Source: Verrucomicrobiia bacterium (lineage in GTDB: Bacteria; Verrucomicrobiota; Verrucomicrobiia; Verrucomicrobiales; Akkermansiaceae). Taken from it: a stretch of 64,000 bases of DNA. The stretch lies in the NCBI GenBank assembly GCA_030431475.1, contig JAUIJD010000009.1:41253-105252 (forward strand). Reading direction: 5' to 3'. The notes under the pieces were generated by a model, which worked only from the letters and a program-made list of their open reading frames with translations, made no database searches and was not told where the DNA came from. Positions 63,958 through 64,000 of this stretch are shown here, in pieces. Position 1 is the stretch's first letter. Every line of letters starts with the position of its first letter. The position numbers and the translations under genes are program-made.

Positions 63958-64000
63958 GGGATCGAACCGCCGACACGCGGATTTTCAATCCGCTGCTCTA
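63944..64000 (-). tRNA. tRNA-Phe (anticodon GAA), 5' part outside window
   Basis: Read on the minus strand: the D-arm end, anticodon stem GCGGA/TCCGC with loop TTGAAAA (anticodon GAA), T-arm CGGTTCGATCCCG and an encoded CCA at 63946-63944. The acceptor 5' strand is beyond base 64000. Its 3' end is duplicated at 63664-63717. Confidence 0.93.

Overview
The window is GC-rich, gene-dense chromosomal DNA that most resembles a member of the Verrucomicrobia (order Verrucomicrobiales). Supporting signs are two very large prepilin-type proteins of the 'Verru_Chthon cassette protein A' kind, a PEP-CTERM protein, a giant 'choice-of-anchor D' secreted protein with a tail ending in a GDxDxDG-type spacer, two Tat-exported Gfo/Idh/MocA oxidoreductases, an Agl23-like membrane protein, and genes that mostly lack strong Shine-Dalgarno sequences. 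The genus cannot be fixed from this sequence. No CRISPR array, rRNA operon, intact insertion sequence or prophage was seen.

Layout. 1-2.1 kb: minus-strand metal ABC importer (permease cut by the window start, His/Cys-rich ATPase, small secreted protein), then tRNA-Arg(CCG). 2.1-5.1 kb: a large imperfect inverted repeat, then kdsB and pyrG (CMP-Kdo synthesis and CTP supply) with a heptamer tandem repeat between them, and a small unknown gene. 5.2-15.9 kb: Na+/solute symporter, dnaA, pgi, apt, a three-gene unit of ECF sigma factor, membrane protein and HtrA-like pseudoprotease with PDZ, an Rrf2 regulator divergent from cysE, a lipoprotein and a DUF5362-like membrane protein. 15.9-20.4 kb: aldo/keto reductase-like protein, NUDIX protein, exported MsrA and a two-gene ABC exporter. 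20.4-33.5 kb: a long minus-strand run of cassette protein A, a companion secreted protein, subtilase, C39-like cysteine peptidase, hemW, pyrD, dsbD-like and glgB.

33.5-47.2 kb: a fungal-type (STR2-like) cystathionine gamma-synthase, an integrase-arm-like small protein beside tRNA-Ile2(CAT), a flippase-like protein, ApbE, an Agl23-like protein and a GT2 glycosyltransferase, then an oxidoreductase/DoxX/discoidin-lipoprotein operon and a transglutaminase-alpha/beta-hydrolase fusion. 47.2-51.7 kb: aspS, hisS and recF. 51.7-57.9 kb: a second cassette protein A with its companion (starts overlapping by ATGA) and a large secreted protein. 58.0-64.0 kb: PEP-CTERM protein, giant anchor-D protein, a divergent XylR-type regulator, and a truncated tRNA-Phe with a duplicated 3' end.

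How the genes work together. Core metabolism and information genes are interleaved with envelope genes. The most promising under-described system is the pair of cassette A protein (GspK-like, about 1130-1180 aa) plus a 230-260 aa secreted companion. It occurs twice about 22 kb apart in the same order, and no other pilus or type II secretion gene is visible. Second in interest is the ECF sigma / membrane protein / inactive HtrA-PDZ unit, which looks like an envelope-stress sensing module with its protease turned into a sensor.
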